NCBI RefSeq assembly: GCF_020667845.1
Contig: NZ_JAFMPQ010000038.1
Coordinates: 1 to 51,611 of the forward strand
Reading direction: 5' to 3'
Length of the DNA: 51,611 nt
Source of the DNA: Cognatishimia sp. F0-27
GTDB taxonomy: Bacteria > Pseudomonadota > Alphaproteobacteria > Rhodobacterales > Rhodobacteraceae
Positions 1 through 8,888 of this stretch are shown here, piece after piece. The notes under the pieces are model-generated. The model had not been told where the DNA came from. It ran no database searches and saw nothing but the letters and a program-made list of their open reading frames with translations. A program made the translations under genes and the position numbers. Position 1 is the first letter of the stretch, and every line of letters starts with the position of its first letter.

Positions 1-95
<95 letters not shown>

Positions 96-167
96 CAAGC
101 GGATTGGCCAACGGCTGACAAGACCTGAAACACCGCATCCGAGCGGCCCCGTCAGGACACCGGTGAA

Positions 168-211
168 CTCAAAACAAAATAGACCCCCGCCCATTGTTCG
201 GGCGGGGGTCT
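168..211 (-). terminator. Rho-independent terminator after rplP
   Basis: A perfect 12-bp stem (AGACCCCCGCCC at 181-192 pairing with 200-211) with a 7-base loop is followed on the minus strand by a T-rich run (ATTTTGTTTTG). It sits 25 bases beyond the rplP stop and ends the ribosomal transcript there. Confidence 0.9.
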
Positions 212-235
212 CCATTCTTTCGGTGAAGGCCGGTT

Positions 236-649
236 TTACCAGTCTTCGCGCACGACGACGCGGGTCTTGACCGGAAGCTTCATCGCGGCAAGGCGCAAGG
301 CCTCGCGTGCGATCTCTTCATTCACACCGTCGATCTCGAACATCACGCGGCCCGGCTTGACCTTGCAGGCCCAGCGATCCACGGATCCCTTACCTTTACC
401 CATACGCACTTCGATGGGCTTGGCTGTCACGGGCGTATCCGGGAAGATCCGGATCCAGACCCGGCCCTGACGCTTCATGTGACGCGTCATGGCACGACGG
501 GCGGCTTCGATCTGACGCGCGGTCACGCGCTCGGGCTGAAGCGCCTTGAGGCCGTAGGTGCCGAAGTTCAAGTCGGAGCCACCTTTGGCTTCTCCCTTGA
601 TCCGGCCTTTGTGCATCTTGCGGAATTTTGTACGCTTTGGCTGAAGCAT
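236..649 (-). CDS. rplP: Large-subunit ribosomal protein L16
   Basis: L16 (uL16, 137 residues) helps organise the A-site tRNA region of the 50S subunit. The N-terminus [11 protein letters not shown] is the family signature, and the basic central block with [10 protein letters not shown] and the MGKGKGSVD loop is typical; length matches the family. The ATG at 649 lies 3 bases after the rpsC stop, so the genes are co-transcribed and probably translationally coupled. It is the last gene of this cluster: a strong terminator follows at once, whereas rpmC and rpsQ usually come next in the S10 operon. Confidence 0.98.
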   Translation of the reverse strand: MLQPKRTKFRKMHKGRIKGEAKGGSDLNFGTYGLKALQPERVTARQIEAARRAMTRHMKRQGRVWIRIFPDTPVTAKPIEVRMGKGKGSVDRWACKVKPGRVMFEIDGVNEEIAREALRLAAMKLPVKTRVVVREDW

Positions 650-652
650 GGC

Positions 653-1366
653 TTAGTTCCTCCGACCGCCGCCGGCACCACGGGGTGCGGGGCCGTCTTG
701 CAGTTCTTGCGCCTTGCGGTCGCGTGCCGAAGGATCGTGCTCCATGATCTCGCCTTTGAAGATCCAGACCTTGATCCCGATGATGCCATACGGCGTCTCG
801 GCTTCGACCGACGCGTAATCGATATCCGCACGCAGCGTGTGCAGCGGCACACGGCCCTCGCGATACCATTCGGTCCGGGCAATCTCGGCACCGCCAAGAC
901 GACCCGCGACGTTCACGCGGATGCCCAGGGCGCCCATGCGCATGGCGTTCTGAACCGCGCGCTTCATTGCGCGACGGAACGACACGCGGCGCTCAAGCTG
1001 CTGTGCGATGCTTTCGCCAACGAGGCGGGCATCCAGCTCGGGCTTGCGAACCTCGACGATGTTGAGGTGCAATTCGCTGTCGGTCATCGCCGCCAGCTTC
1101 TTGCGCAACACTTCGATATCGGCGCCTTTTTTGCCGATGATCACGCCAGGACGCGCGGTGTGAATGGTCACACGGCACTTCTTGTGCGGACGTTCGATGA
1201 TGATGCGGGCAATACCGGCCTGCTTGCATTCTTCGTGAATGAAGTCACGGATGCGATGATCTTCGAGAAGAAGATCGCCGTAATCCTTGGTGTCGGCATA
1301 CCAGCGGCTGTCCCAGGTGCGGTTGACCTGCAGGCGCATACCGATCGGATTGGTCTTGTTACCCAT
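653..1366 (-). CDS. rpsC: Small-subunit ribosomal protein S3
   Basis: S3 (uS3, 237 residues) forms part of the mRNA entry channel of the 30S subunit. The N-terminus [13 protein letters not shown] is diagnostic, and a type II KH domain with [14 protein letters not shown] follows at about residues 75-90. The C-terminal domain contains [20 protein letters not shown], the universal S3 signature. Its ATG overlaps the rplV stop by one base (TAATG), a coupling arrangement. The C-terminal tail is Gly/Arg-rich, as in other alphaproteobacteria. Confidence 0.98.
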   Translation of the reverse strand: MGNKTNPIGMRLQVNRTWDSRWYADTKDYGDLLLEDHRIRDFIHEECKQAGIARIIIERPHKKCRVTIHTARPGVIIGKKGADIEVLRKKLAAMTDSELHLNIVEVRKPELDARLVGESIAQQLERRVSFRRAMKRAVQNAMRMGALGIRVNVAGRLGGAEIARTEWYREGRVPLHTLRADIDYASVEAETPYGIIGIKVWIFKGEIMEHDPSARDRKAQELQDGPAPRGAGGGRRN

Positions 1367-1746
1367 TAGGCCTGCTCCTCAACCTGGCGCACCTTGATGG
1401 TGATTTCCGAGAACGGCTTGTTGATGCGGCCAAAACGGCCCCGTGCCCGCGGACGGCCGCGCTTCATCACGAGGTTCTTGCCCACATAGGCCTCTGCGAC
1501 GATGAGCTCATCGACGTCAAGGCCATGGTTGTTCTCGGCATTGGCGATGGCGGATTGCAGGCACTTCTTCACGTCCTCGGCGATCCGCTTGTTGGAGAAG
1601 GTCAGATCGGTCAGAGCGCGATCGACTTTCTTGCCACGGATGAGCTGAGCGACGAGATTGAGCTTCTGCGGCGACGTGCGCAGCATGCGCAGCTTGGCCA
1701 TCGCTTCGTTTTCCGCCACGCGGCGGGGATTTTTATCCTTGCCCAT
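1366..1746 (-). CDS. rplV: Large-subunit ribosomal protein L22
   Basis: L22 (uL22, 126 residues) lines the peptide exit tunnel with its long beta-hairpin loop. The core motifs [12 protein letters not shown] and the C-terminal hairpin segment [17 protein letters not shown] are present. The short N-terminal extension before the conserved core ([18 protein letters not shown]) is common in Rhodobacteraceae. It sits between rpsS (3-base gap) and rpsC (1-base overlap), the canonical S10-operon order. Confidence 0.98.
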   Translation of the reverse strand: MGKDKNPRRVAENEAMAKLRMLRTSPQKLNLVAQLIRGKKVDRALTDLTFSNKRIAEDVKKCLQSAIANAENNHGLDVDELIVAEAYVGKNLVMKRGRPRARGRFGRINKPFSEITIKVRQVEEQA

Positions 1747-1749
1747 GGC

Positions 1750-2028
1750 TTACTTCCTTTTCGCTTTCTTGTCGGCCGCATGCCCGTAATAGGTGCGGGT
1801 CGGCGAATATTCACCGAACTTCTGGCCGATCATGTCCTCGGTCACGTTGACCGGGATGTGCTTCTGGCCGTTATAGACACCAAACGTCAGACCCACGAAC
1901 TGGGGCAGGATCGTCGAACGGCGCGACCAGATCTTGATAACTTCGTTGCGACCGGATTCGCGCGCTTTTTCCGCCTTCTTGAGGACGTAAGCGTCGACGA
2001 ACGGGCCCTTCCATACTGAGCGAGACAT
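1750..2028 (-). CDS. rpsS: Small-subunit ribosomal protein S19
   Basis: S19 (uS19, 92 residues) sits in the 30S head near S13 and contacts the A-site tRNA and the inter-subunit bridge. [12 protein letters not shown] at the N-terminus and [16 protein letters not shown] at the C-terminus are family signatures, as is the internal [17 protein letters not shown] block. It starts 3 bases after the rplB stop and is one of five tightly packed ribosomal genes. Confidence 0.98.
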   Translation of the reverse strand: MSRSVWKGPFVDAYVLKKAEKARESGRNEVIKIWSRRSTILPQFVGLTFGVYNGQKHIPVNVTEDMIGQKFGEYSPTRTYYGHAADKKAKRK

Positions 2029-2031
2029 GGA

Positions 2032-2874
2032 TTACCGCCCCTTCTTCTTGGCGTGACGCGAGCGGATGATCAGCTTCTGCGACGCCTTGTTCTTGTTGCG
2101 GGTGCGCTTGCCCTTGGTCGGTTTGCCCCATGGCGTCACCGGGTGACGACCACCGGAGGTCCGGCCTTCACCACCGCCGTGCGGGTGGTCGATCGGGTTC
2201 ATGACGACACCGCGGACGGAGGGACGCTTGCCCATGTGGCGCACGCGACCGGCCTTGCCGAGGTTCTGGTTCGAGTTGTCGGGGTTCGACACGGCACCGA
2301 CGGTGGCCATGCATTCCTGACGCACGAGACGCAGCTCGCCCGAGCTCAGACGGATCTGGGCGTAGCCGCCATCGCGACCGACAAACTGGGCGTAGGTGCC
2401 CGCGGCGCGTGCGATCTGGCCACCCTTGCCGGGCTTCAGCTCGATATTGTGCACGATCGTGCCGATCGGCATACCGGAGAACGGCATTGCGTTGCCCGGC
2501 TTGATGTCGGCCTTCTGCGACGCGATCACACGGTCGCCAATGCCGATGCGCTGGGGCGCGAGGATGTAATTCTGTTCGCCGTCATCATACTGGATCAGTG
2601 CGATGAAAGCTGTCCGGTTGGGATCGTATTCGATCCGGACGACCGTGCCGTTCACGTCGAACTTGTTGCGTTTGAAATCGACGATCCGGTAGAGGCGTTT
2701 CGCCCCGCCACCGCGGCGTCGTGCGGTGATCCGTCCGGTGTTGTTCCGGCCGCCATTCTTCGTCAGACCCTCGGTGAGGCTCTTGACGGGGCGTCCTTTG
2801 TACAGCTCCGAACGGTCGATCAGCACCAGCCCGCGCTGGCCCGGCGTCGTCGGCTTGTACGACTTGAGTGCCAT
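2032..2874 (-). CDS. rplB: Large-subunit ribosomal protein L2
   Basis: L2 (uL2, 280 residues) is required for subunit association and peptidyl-transferase function. The OB-fold and SH3-like domains are full length, and the C-terminal block [14 protein letters not shown], with the conserved functional His, is intact. The ATG at 2874 is preceded by GGAAG. Here it is the first gene of the transcript: no rplW, rplD, rplC or rpsJ lies upstream, which is unusual because rplW normally abuts rplB. A hairpin leader and a separate terminator-like hairpin lie just upstream. Confidence 0.98.
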   Translation of the reverse strand: MALKSYKPTTPGQRGLVLIDRSELYKGRPVKSLTEGLTKNGGRNNTGRITARRRGGGAKRLYRIVDFKRNKFDVNGTVVRIEYDPNRTAFIALIQYDDGEQNYILAPQRIGIGDRVIASQKADIKPGNAMPFSGMPIGTIVHNIELKPGKGGQIARAAGTYAQFVGRDGGYAQIRLSSGELRLVRQECMATVGAVSNPDNSNQNLGKAGRVRHMGKRPSVRGVVMNPIDHPHGGGEGRTSGGRHPVTPWGKPTKGKRTRNKNKASQKLIIRSRHAKKKGR

Positions 2875-2917
2875 GCTTTCTGTCTTCCGTTAGCTTGCGG
2901 CCCCTCCACAAGAGAGC

Positions 2918-2959
2918 GGCCTATGGTTGGCGGGGTTCGGCCCGCCGGGGTTATAGGCC
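2918..2959 (-). promoter_or_regulatory. Candidate structured 5' leader of rplB
   Basis: In the rplB transcript an outer 7-bp stem (GGCCTAT with ATAGGCC) encloses an inner 6-bp stem (GGCGGG with CCCGCC), giving a two-tier hairpin whose 3' base lies 43 bases upstream of the rplB ATG. Ribosomal protein leaders often form such structures for autoregulation. Because rplB is the first gene here, the usual leader upstream of rpsJ cannot serve this unit. Regulation is inference; the base pairing is visible. Confidence 0.5.
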
Positions 2960-2993
2960 CCCGTAGGTGCCCGGTGGAGATGGTCGCAAGCGA

Positions 2994-3024
2994 CCAAAAG
3001 CGAAGCCCCGGACGAATCCGGGGC
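2994..3024 (-). terminator. Terminator-like hairpin upstream of rplB
   Basis: An 8-bp perfect stem GCCCCGGA/TCCGGGGC with a 4-base loop (3005-3024) is followed on the minus strand by TTCGCTTTT. It would block read-through from upstream minus-strand transcription into the rplB unit. The T-run is interrupted, so it may be a weak terminator or an attenuator if the promoter lies further upstream. Confidence 0.5.
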
Positions 3025-3240
3025 CTTGCGGATGCCGCGTGATAGGGGGCTGCCGTCGGGACGTCAAGACCGGTCAGAGGCTTGGCACCGTCTGTCGCGG
3101 CTGCGCCGCCATGCGGAACGGGCTTTGCGAGCGCCAAACTGTCAAGACAGACCGCCACGACAATTTCCAAGACGCTCGCGCGGGGAGCCGGGGCGTATCG
3201 CAGCGCACAAGATTTCACGGCATGGCCGCAGGGGCACCAC

Positions 3241-3349
3241 AATGCCGCCGCATTCCCCCGGCAAAACGGTCCTTGTAGCTGCCTAATGGCTTCCCTCGGT
3301 GTCGCGTGTTTCAGCCCCCACCCAACGCGCGGCACCGAGGTTCACTCCC
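3241..3349. repeat. Structured intergenic repeat, copy 1
   Basis: About 109 bp that recur with roughly 85-90% identity 304 bp further on. The most conserved part runs from GCTTCCCTCGGTGTCGCGTG to GGCACCGAGGTTCACTCCC. The arms CCTCGGTG and CACCGAGG are exact inverted repeats that would fold into a hairpin with a ~30-base head. The minus strand reads in-frame as VNLGAARWVGAETRDTEGS. Such short peptides are likely to be miscalled proteins; I regard this as a nucleotide repeat. Confidence 0.8.
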
Positions 3350-3544
3350 CCCAAAAAAACACTCCGACAGCCCGATGGCCTGCGCCGCCAGCGCCGACGC
3401 ACCGCGATCGTATTCGCGCAGCGGGCACCGGCCGGCGTCTGGTGCGATCGGACGCAACAGGCCCGTGCAGAGCCGGCAAGCGGGGCACAGGCCAAAACCA
3501 TCGCCACCCCGGCGCCGGTCTTGGAATTGCCCCGTCGCCATCAT

Positions 3545-3653
3545 GGTTCCGCCGCATTCAGCCTGCAAAACGGGTCTTGTAGCTGCCTTATAGCTTCCCT
3601 CGGTGTCGCGTGTATCAGCCCCCACCCAATGCGCGGCACCGAGGTTCACTCCC
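3545..3653. repeat. Structured intergenic repeat, copy 2
   Basis: Second copy of the preceding element in the same orientation, with scattered substitutions (TTATAGC for TAATGGC, ATCAGCC for TTCAGCC, AATGCG for AACGCG). The hairpin arms CCTCGGTG/CACCGAGG are unchanged. Substitutions outside the arms with intact arms suggest selection on the hairpin or recent duplication. Confidence 0.8.
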
Positions 3654-3690
3654 TGACACTTGGCCACAAGCCCTGACACTTGTCCGCAAG
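3651..3690. repeat. 20-bp tandem duplication
   Basis: CCCTGACACTTGGCCACAAG is followed directly by the same 20 bases with two changes (CCCTGACACTTGTCCGCAAG). It abuts repeat copy 2 and lies about 100 bases beyond the RTX gene stop. No function is evident; tandem TGACACTTG half-sites could bind a protein. Confidence 0.75.
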
Positions 3691-3791
3691 CGCGTGCCCG
3701 CGACATGCCGTGCGCCCAGGTTTCACGCGTCACAGGGAAAGGCGGCGCCCATTACTCGCACCGGACAATCGGGCGAAGACGTCCACCCCGC

Positions 3792-5963
3792 TCAGAAAAT
3801 GAAATCCGCAGAGGTCAGCGTCACAGATCCGTTTGCGCCGAGCAGCGTGATGCTGTCGAGCACACCAATCTGCACCACCAGATCGCCGCCGCTGGGCGCT
3901 ATGCTGACATCGGCGATGGAGTTGACGCCGGGAATCGCCGCGACGTGCAACAGGTCCGAGCCGTCCTCGAAATCGTTGATCGTGTCATCGCCGAAGCCGG
4001 ATTCGAAAATGAACTGATCTGCGCCCGTGCCGCCCACGAGCTCGTCATTGCCAGCCCCCCCGAACAACAGGTCCCCTGCCCCTCCGCCGTCGAGATAATC
4101 GTCGCCATCCTCGCCAAAAAGCCGGTTGCCGGCGCTGGACCCGACGATGCGGTCGCCCAGCGCGGAGCCCGAGACCCGCTCAATGGAAATGAGAGTATCG
4201 CCCGCCGCGTCGCCGCCGGAGGTGAACCCGGTGCCGAGGTTGATGATGACCCGGGCGCTTGATCCCCCGTAATCCGCCGTGTCCGCGCCGCTTCCGCCGT
4301 TGAGCGTGTCGGCCCCCTCGCCGCCACGCAACGTGTCGTTCCCGCCTTCTGCGCGCAGGCTGTCATCGCCGCTGTCACCGCGCAGGACGTTTGGACCCGA
4401 ACTGCCGACGAGCAGGTCATTGCCAGCCCCGCCGTAAACGCCTTCGAGATCGCTTCCCGCATCGCCCTCTGCGTGGCCGCCGGAAAAGAAATTGACGCCG
4501 ATATTGACGACGACGCGGTCGGGGCTTGCTCCGTAATTGACAACGTCGACACCGCTGCCGCCTCGGATGGTATCAGCCCCCGCACCCGGCAGGATCGTGT
4601 CATCGCCCGAGCCTCCGATCAGACTGTCCGAAGACTCGCCGCTGAGCAGAATATCGTTATCCGCGCCGCCATCCGCGATGTTGCGCGCGCCGGCAAAACC
4701 ACCCGTTGTCAGAAAGTCGTTGCCCGTGCCCCCCTCAATCGTGTCGTTGCCCGTGCCACCGGCGATGTTGTCGCCATCGGCGCCGCCGTGCAGCCAGTCA
4801 TCGCCGTCATCGCCCGTAATCGTGTCGACACCGAAACTCCCGAAGATCTTGTCGTCACCAGCGCCCCCGGTCAGTTCGTCATTGCCGGAAAACCCGAACA
4901 GCGCATTGTCCCCGACATTGCCTTCGATCCGGTTGCCCGAGGCATTGCCCGCGCCGCGGAAACTCCCCGATCCGCGCAGGCTCAGGTTCTCGATATCCGG
5001 ATCGGAGATGTGAAAATCGCTCCAGGCGAGCACGAAATCCGTTCCACCGCCAGGCTCCTCGGCGACGAAGATCTCGTCACTGTCCAGAAGATAGAGGTCA
5101 TCGCCCGCACCGCCACGCAGCGCGCCTTCGGTGATGATCCCGCCGCGGCTGTCGATCGTGTCGCTGCCTCCGCCAAGGTCGACATTGCCGATGATCGTGC
5201 CGAGATTGATCAGTTCGTCATCGCCACCTTCGGTTTCAATCGCGCGGGTCTCGCCCTGAATGGTACCGGTATTGCGGATCGACACCTGCCCGTCATCCTC
5301 GAACTCGATGGCGGTCGCATCGGCGCTGATGATGCCGGAGTTGAAGAAATCGGTGGTGGACCCGTCGCCCGCCGCGATCAGGAACGCGTCGAGATCGCCG
5401 CTCAGAACCTCGCCGGTATTGTTGAAGGTGATGTCGCCCGTCGCGGATTCGGTCCGCACCACAAACACCGAAACATCGTCGGAGGTGATGCTGCCGGAAT
5501 TGTAGAACTCGACCTCTTCGGTGCCCGTGGCAAGCAGGATCGCGTTGCCCTCATTGGCGGTGATCGCACCGGTGTTGCGCAGGAAAGCCTCGGCGGAACC
5601 GTCCGTGGCGCGCATCTCCACGGCATAGTCACGCGAGGAATAGATCGTGCCTTCGTTCACCAGCGAAAAGCGCTGCGAGACGTCGATATCCACGGTGCCG
5701 CCAATCGGGTTTTCCGCCGTCAGGTAGCCGTCCCTGCCGACCGTCATCTCGAAGGCGGTGCCGCCCCCGTCGACCGCGGCAATCGTCCCGCCAGTCGCGT
5801 TGATATAGCCCAGAACCGTGAGCCAATTCTCTCCGGCCGTGGCCTCGACTCCGTCGCCGCCAAGGACAGAAATCCCGGTATTCGGGGCGATGAAGCCATG
5901 CTCGCCCCCGTTGAGAAACTGCGTTGTCGAGACGGCCGCACCAGTGATCGAAAAATCTGCCAT
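3792..5963 (-). CDS. RTX calcium-binding repeat protein, probably type I secreted
   Basis: A 723-residue acidic, Gly/Asp-rich protein. Residues ~100-260 hold seven ~25-residue units, each with an N-x-G-x-I core (NEGTI, NTGAI, NSGSI, NTGEV, NSGII, NTGTI, NLGTI), which predict a right-handed beta-helix. Residues ~283-300 and ~345-665 carry RTX nonapeptides of the GGxGxDxUx type (GGAGDDKIFG, GGTGNDTIEGGTGND), which bind calcium. There is no N-terminal signal peptide, and the C-terminus ends in SADFIF, as in type I secretion substrates. No secretion ABC/MFP genes are nearby. The ATG at 5963 has GGGGGAAT upstream. Substrate or adhesive role is unknown. Confidence 0.85.
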   Translation of the reverse strand: MADFSITGAAVSTTQFLNGGEHGFIAPNTGISVLGGDGVEATAGENWLTVLGYINATGGTIAAVDGGGTAFEMTVGRDGYLTAENPIGGTVDIDVSQRFSLVNEGTIYSSRDYAVEMRATDGSAEAFLRNTGAITANEGNAILLATGTEEVEFYNSGSITSDDVSVFVVRTESATGDITFNNTGEVLSGDLDAFLIAAGDGSTTDFFNSGIISADATAIEFEDDGQVSIRNTGTIQGETRAIETEGGDDELINLGTIIGNVDLGGGSDTIDSRGGIITEGALRGGAGDDLYLLDSDEIFVAEEPGGGTDFVLAWSDFHISDPDIENLSLRGSGSFRGAGNASGNRIEGNVGDNALFGFSGNDELTGGAGDDKIFGSFGVDTITGDDGDDWLHGGADGDNIAGGTGNDTIEGGTGNDFLTTGGFAGARNIADGGADNDILLSGESSDSLIGGSGDDTILPGAGADTIRGGSGVDVVNYGASPDRVVVNIGVNFFSGGHAEGDAGSDLEGVYGGAGNDLLVGSSGPNVLRGDSGDDSLRAEGGNDTLRGGEGADTLNGGSGADTADYGGSSARVIINLGTGFTSGGDAAGDTLISIERVSGSALGDRIVGSSAGNRLFGEDGDDYLDGGGAGDLLFGGAGNDELVGGTGADQFIFESGFGDDTINDFEDGSDLLHVAAIPGVNSIADVSIAPSGGDLVVQIGVLDSITLLGANGSVTLTSADFIF

Positions 5964-6284
5964 GGTTCAAATTCCCCCGAAGTCAGGCATGTCGAAAAGC
6001 CTTCTAAAATACAGGCACGGGCACAATAGAGGCCAGAATACCTGTCCCATACTAAGGCCGATTCGGACATTTTGGCAAAATGCGCACGCCGCGCGTCGCC
6101 GCCGACGCGCTCTCAAGGCAGCGACGCAGATGGTTTTCACGGCATGCCGGGGCGCTGGTTGTGGTCATGCCAATCCCGCTTGGCTCAACCGCTCCTTGCA
6201 TCCTGACGCCATCGCCAAAGTGATGGCGAATTGACCCTGACGCCCAACCCGCTAGGTATGGCGCGGGACTTCGAGGGAGAGACA
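5964..6284. other. Divergent intergenic region between the RTX gene and ggt
   Basis: 321 bases with no credible gene. A TTG codon at 6231 opens a frame continuous with ggt, but TTGACC at 6231-6236 looks like a -35 element. It is followed after 17 bases by AGGTAT, a poor -10. The RTX promoter should also lie here; an AT-richer stretch around 6005-6080 is the likely place. Confidence 0.5.
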
Positions 6285-7865
6285 ATGCGCGATTTTCATA
6301 TGCCGGGACGGTCTGCCGTCATGGCCACCAACGGGCTTTGCGCCACATCACACCCGCTCGCTGCACAGGCAGCGGTCGGCATCCTGAAACAAGGCGGGAA
6401 CGCGGTCGATGCCGCCATTGCGGGCGCCGTGATCCTCGGGCTTGCAGAGCCGCAGATGACCGGGATCGGCGGCGACTGCTTTGCGTTGATCTCACCCTCC
6501 GGCAAGGCCAGCGACGTTGTCGCCGTCAACGGGTCCGGCCGCGCCGCCGCCGGCTCCTCTGCCGAGGCGCTGCGCGCGCAGGGGCACGAGACCATCCCGC
6601 TGCATTCGGCCCATGCGGTTACCATTCCCGGCGCGATGGATGCGTTTTGCACCATGTCGGAAAAATGGGGCAAGCTGGGCATCGCCGACAGCCTCGCCCC
6701 CGCGATCGGCTACATGGAAGCCGGGGTGCCCGTTTCGGCGCGTGTGTCCTGGGACTGGGAGAAAGACGCGCCGACCCTTCAGGGGCACGGCCGCAGCCAT
6801 TTCCTCAAGAACGGCGCGCTGTACCAATACGGCGATATTTTCGCCCTGCCGGGGCAGGCGGAGGTGCTGCGCCGGGTGGCCGCGCAGGGGCGCGACGGGT
6901 TTTACACCGGCGAGGTCATGGAGGACATGCTCAGCGTGCTGTCGGCCATGGGCGGGACACACAGCGCAGAGGATTTCGCTTCGACTCAAACGACGACCGG
7001 GGCGCCCGTGAGCGGCCACTACAAGGGCCAGACGCTTCTTGAGCATCCGCCCAACGGTCAGGGCATCATCGCGCATCTGATGCTCAACATCCTGTCGCAT
7101 TTCGATCTGGCCTCGATGGAGCCATTCGGCGCCGAACGCATCCATATCGAAGCGGAAGCCGCCAAGCTGGCCTATGATGCGCGCGACCGTTTCGTTGCCG
7201 ATCCCGCCCACATGACCCGGCTCGATCACCTGCTCAGCCCCGAAACGGCCAAGGGGCTGGCTGCGCTGATCGACCCGAACCGTGCGATGCCGTCGGCACG
7301 CAGCGCGTCTGAAGCGGTGCACAAGGATACGATCTATATCACCGTGGTCGACAAGGACCGCATGACGGTCTCGTTGATCTACTCGATCTTCCACGGCTTC
7401 GGCTCGGGCATTGCCAGCGAGAAATTCGGCATCCTGTTGCAGAACCGCGGCGCGGGCTTCTCGCTCGAGGAGGGCCACCCCAACATGCTGGCCGGGGGCA
7501 AGCGCCCGATGCACACGATCATTCCGGCGATGCTCGCCGATGGAGACCGCATCACCATGCCGTTTGGCGTGATGGGCGGACAATACCAGTGCTGCGGCCA
7601 TGCACGGGTCGTGACCAACATGCTCGATTACGGCATGGACCCGCAGGCAGCGCTCGACGCACCGCGCAGCTTCGCCGAAAAGGGCAAGCTGTCGCTGGAA
7701 CGCGGGATCGGTGACGATGTGCGGGCGGCGCTGGCCGCCAAGGGGCATGAAATCGAGACCCCCGAAACCGCCATTGGCGGCGCGCAGGCGATCAAGATCC
7801 ACGAGAACGGTGTCCTTGAGGGAGCGTCGGATCCGCGCAAGGACGGCTGTGCCATCGGCTATTGA
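6285..7865 (+). CDS. ggt: Gamma-glutamyltransferase family protein
   Basis: Gamma-glutamyltransferases are N-terminal nucleophile hydrolases that cleave glutathione and other gamma-glutamyl compounds after self-cleavage at a conserved Thr. This 526-residue protein has the family core: ATSHPLAAQAAVGILKQGGN near the N-terminus, MTGIGGDCF, and the processing site DTIYITVVDKD. There Thr349 would become the nucleophile, followed by the FGSGI turn. The ATG at 6285 is preferred because GAGGGAGA lies 5 bases upstream. I see no clear signal peptide, so it may be cytoplasmic, as in many short bacterial homologues. A strong terminator follows. It could equally be a cephalosporin-acylase-like member. Confidence 0.9.
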   Translation: MRDFHMPGRSAVMATNGLCATSHPLAAQAAVGILKQGGNAVDAAIAGAVILGLAEPQMTGIGGDCFALISPSGKASDVVAVNGSGRAAAGSSAEALRAQGHETIPLHSAHAVTIPGAMDAFCTMSEKWGKLGIADSLAPAIGYMEAGVPVSARVSWDWEKDAPTLQGHGRSHFLKNGALYQYGDIFALPGQAEVLRRVAAQGRDGFYTGEVMEDMLSVLSAMGGTHSAEDFASTQTTTGAPVSGHYKGQTLLEHPPNGQGIIAHLMLNILSHFDLASMEPFGAERIHIEAEAAKLAYDARDRFVADPAHMTRLDHLLSPETAKGLAALIDPNRAMPSARSASEAVHKDTIYITVVDKDRMTVSLIYSIFHGFGSGIASEKFGILLQNRGAGFSLEEGHPNMLAGGKRPMHTIIPAMLADGDRITMPFGVMGGQYQCCGHARVVTNMLDYGMDPQAALDAPRSFAEKGKLSLERGIGDDVRAALAAKGHEIETPETAIGGAQAIKIHENGVLEGASDPRKDGCAIGY

Positions 7866-7925
7866 TCTCGGCTATTGGTCCTAGGCAATCGGTCGCAGCG
7901 CCGCGCTCTGACCACCGCGAGCAAT

Positions 7926-7963
7926 ACACGCCCTTCCGCCGATCCGCGGGAGGGCGTTTTTCT
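7926..7963 (+). terminator. Rho-independent terminator after ggt
   Basis: The arms ACGCCCTTCCGC and GCGGGAGGGCGT form a 12-bp stem with one mismatch and are followed by TTTTTCTGT. It separates ggt from the next plus-strand gene. Confidence 0.88.
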
Positions 7964-8084
7964 GTGCGCTCGCCGCTTTCAGCGCCCCTTCGCCCGGCAC
8001 CGCGCACAGCATTTTCATACGGGTGCCGAACAATTGCCTCACCATGACGAAACACTGCCGGCAGGTGCAAAAGGAGTCGCTACG

Positions 8085-8630
8085 ATGATCGGACCAATGG
8101 CTGCGCTGGAATCGTTTCTTTTTAACGCCTTGAAATGGAACGGACGTGCGACCCGCGCGGAATACTGGTGGGCGTGGCTGGCGCGCTTTATCGGATTTTT
8201 CGTTGTGATTTTCTGGGATATGTTTGCGGTTTTTGCGGCGGATGCACCACCGGTCAACCCGTTTTCCTATCTGACGATCTGGTTCTTCGTGCTGACGCTG
8301 ATCCCGTCGATCACGCTTGCGGCGCGCCGCCTGCACGACACCGGGCGCTCATCCATGTGGTGGTTCGTCAACCTTGTGCCGATGGTGGGCGGGCTTTGGT
8401 ATATCCTGTTGCTCTGCCGCAAGAGCGACGAGGAAGAGAACCGCTGGGGTCCGGCAAATCGCCACAATCGCGGAGGATACGCCCGGTCCGGCAAGCCGAA
8501 TCCGTATCAAAGCTATGCCGTTCTGATCAATGCCGACCGCCCGGTGAGCGAAGACGAACTCGCCGCCCGACGCGAGGCGATTTCCGATTATTACCAGCGT
8601 CAGGTTCTGGGCAAACACGCCCCCGGCTGA
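8085..8630 (+). CDS. DUF805 family inner-membrane protein
   Basis: A 181-residue protein with about three membrane-spanning segments in its first 120 residues. It matches DUF805: GRATRAEYWWAW near the N-terminus, ITLAARRLHDTGRSSMWW in the middle, and an NRWGP motif just after the last helix. A hydrophilic tail of ~55 residues, with no recognised domain, follows. The ATG at 8085 is chosen because AAGGAG lies 9 bases upstream and the DUF805 core begins right after it. The family function is not established. Confidence 0.88.
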   Translation: MIGPMAALESFLFNALKWNGRATRAEYWWAWLARFIGFFVVIFWDMFAVFAADAPPVNPFSYLTIWFFVLTLIPSITLAARRLHDTGRSSMWWFVNLVPMVGGLWYILLLCRKSDEEENRWGPANRHNRGGYARSGKPNPYQSYAVLINADRPVSEDELAARREAISDYYQRQVLGKHAPG

Positions 8631-8888
8631 CCGTCCCTGGTGTCACTGCAAACAGGGCGGGCTTGCCGGTTGGCGCGACGCAAACCGGGGGAAAAACCTC
8701 TCGCCCCCACAGACATCTGGCCCGGACAGGGTGTGACCCGTGTTCGACCGCGCCGATATCAGCGCGACGGCACGAGAGCGCGGCCCTTGCAAAGCGACGC
8801 GGGCGTGATGCCTCACGAAGCCAAGCTGCTCCCGCGTATGCCAGAGGTCGTGCGACGCTCGATACCCCCTTCCCGGCACACGCCGCGC

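Larger units (their letters stand above)
2875..3791. other. Gene-free region between rplB and the RTX gene
   Basis: This 917-base stretch contains no open frame I would call a gene. Several frames are open only because of the high GC, and none resembles a known family. It holds the rplB leader hairpin, a terminator-like hairpin, two copies of a ~109-bp repeat and a 20-bp tandem duplication. A short inverted similarity, CAATTTCCAAGAC near 3170 against GTCTTGGAATTG near 3522, flanks the space between the two long repeats. Confidence 0.7.

Noticed and set aside
4473-6029. A 518-codon plus-strand frame opposite the RTX gene
   Set aside because: The RTX repeats on the minus strand are unambiguous; the opposite frame is a by-product of GGxGxD-encoding codons.
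6231-6284. TTG start extending gamma-glutamyltransferase by 18 residues
   Set aside because: The ATG at 6285 has a strong ribosome-binding site and the TTGACC resembles a promoter element.
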